A DNA stretch of 48,916 bases from Actinomycetota bacterium. Lineage in GTDB: Bacteria > Actinomycetota > Actinomycetes > Actinomycetales > Microbacteriaceae. Position 1 is the first letter of the stretch. Each line of letters opens with the position of its first letter. Below, piece after piece: positions 48,338 to 48,916 of this stretch. Under the pieces are notes generated by a model that made no database searches, was not told the origin of the DNA, and worked only from the letters and a program-made list of their open reading frames with translations. A program made the position numbers and the translations under genes. The stretch covers positions 1 through 48,916 of the forward strand of contig SXMG01000097.1 of assembly GCA_005778835.1 (NCBI GenBank), written 5' to 3'.

Positions 48338-48916
48338 ATGTCTTGGCTTGTCACCGGCGGTGCCGGCTACATCGGAGCCCACGTCGTGCGTGCCCTCACC
48401 GCGGCGGGCATGAGCCCCGTCGTGCTCGACGACCTCTCGAGCGGGCACGCCGCCTTCGTTCCGGAGGGCGTGCCCTTCGTGCGCGCATCCATTCTCGATG
48501 AGGCGGCGGTGGATGCTGCGCTCAGCGACCACGGAGTCACCGGAGTTATTCACGTCGCGGGCTTCAAGTACGCCGGCGTGAGTGTGCAGCGCCCGCTGCA
48601 CACCTACGAGCAGAACGTGACGGGCATGATCACCCTGCTCGAGTCGATGCAGCGCCACGGCGTGCAGCAGTGCGTGTTCTCGTCGTCGGCTGCCGTCTAC
48701 GGCGCCGTCGAGGTCGACCTCGTCACGGAAGACACCCCGAAGAACCCGACGTCGCCCTACGGCGAGTCGAAGCTCATCGGCGAGTGGCTGCTGCGCGATC
48801 AAGAGGTCGCGGCGGGCCTGCGGCACACGAGCCTGCGCTACTTCAACGTGGTCGGCTCGGGCGACCCCGCCGTGCGCGACACGAGCCCGCACAACCTGTT
48901 TCCGCTCGTGTTCGAC
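48338..48916 (+). CDS. galE: UDP-glucose 4-epimerase, N-terminal part (cut by window edge)
   Basis: The first 193 residues of an extended short-chain dehydrogenase. It has LVTGGAGYIGAHVVRAL (NAD-binding TGxxGxxG), LDDLSSGH typical of GalE, VFSSSAAVYG with the catalytic Ser, Y141xxxK145 in SPYGESK, and SLRYFNVVGSGDP. Compared with the epimerase at 22306 it is closer to canonical GalE (GYIG and the DDLSSGH loop). It would interconvert UDP-Glc and UDP-Gal in the cytoplasm. The substrate-binding C-terminal half is beyond the window. ATG start, likely leaderless. Confidence 0.9.
   Translation, partial: MSWLVTGGAGYIGAHVVRALTAAGMSPVVLDDLSSGHAAFVPEGVPFVRASILDEAAVDAALSDHGVTGVIHVAGFKYAGVSVQRPLHTYEQNVTGMITLLESMQRHGVQQCVFSSSAAVYGAVEVDLVTEDTPKNPTSPYGESKLIGEWLLRDQEVAAGLRHTSLRYFNVVGSGDPAVRDTSPHNLFPLVFD

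Noticed and set aside
1-48916. The hexamer GGATGC/GCATCC seemed unusually common and could have been an uptake or recombination signal.
   Set aside because: About 30 occurrences were noticed, and base composition at about 70% GC predicts roughly 33 over both strands, so there is no enrichment to explain.
1-48916. CRISPR arrays, tRNA or rRNA genes, insertion sequences or phage genes.
   Set aside because: No spaced short repeats, cloverleaf-like sequence, transposase motif or integrase motif was seen. The repeats present are CWB2 protein repeats and the duplicated lipoprotein promoter.

Overview
The window comes from a high-GC actinobacterium, most likely a member of the Microbacteriaceae (Micrococcales). 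The evidence is the roughly 70% GC coding sequence with GC-rich third positions, the frequent GTG starts, the ATGA/GTGA stop-start overlaps, the CWB2-type secreted proteins, and at least ten genes whose -10 hexamer (TAnnnT) sits only 6-8 bases before the start codon, as expected for leaderless mRNAs. No rRNA, tRNA, CRISPR array, transposase or phage gene was seen. No gene-free stretch exceeds 300 bases; the longest (38177-38348) holds divergent promoters.

Positions 1-9711 carry most of a nucleotide-sugar route. A sugar 6-dehydrogenase (partial, left edge), an N-acetyltransferase, a DegT-family aminotransferase, a Gfo/Idh/MocA 3-dehydrogenase and a UDP-GlcNAc 2-epimerase family protein together match the WbpA-B-E-D-I pathway to UDP-2,3-diacetamido-2,3-dideoxy-mannuronate. 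Around them lie a GT2/DUF2304 pair, several glycosyltransferases and a fused ABC exporter of the lipid-linked-glycan flippase type. Positions 9752-16266 hold one unknown protein and five more glycosyltransferases, including two paralogous pairs (11579/13878 and 5655/15082).

Positions 16394-29430 hold four large secreted proteins, each ending in three cell-wall-binding type 2 (CWB2) repeats: a lysozyme-like protein, a streptogrisin-like serine protease, an Asp-box propeller protein and a long carboxypeptidase-regulatory-like adhesin. Between them are a glucuronyl C5-epimerase homologue, a HicAB pair whose toxin carries a nonsense codon, and a GalE-like epimerase. Positions 29447-34120 (minus strand) form a tight operon of two Wzy/O-antigen-ligase-like membrane proteins, an FAD oxidoreductase and a GT2. 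A methyltransferase-GT2 fusion is divergent from it.

Positions 36998-48916 hold an acyl-CoA dehydrogenase, two lipoproteins sharing a nearly identical promoter region, mannose-6-phosphate isomerase, a CWB2 protein fused to a class A beta-lactamase/transpeptidase-like domain, an RmlC-like cupin, a GT2, a sixth CWB2 protein and a partial GalE. Taken together, this looks like a cell-surface assembly locus: the enzymes make and export an acidic, amino-sugar-containing glycan, and the CWB2 proteins are candidates to bind that glycan without covalent linkage. By family knowledge this resembles the Clostridioides difficile arrangement in which CWB2 proteins bind the polymer PSII. That link is inference, not something the sequence proves.
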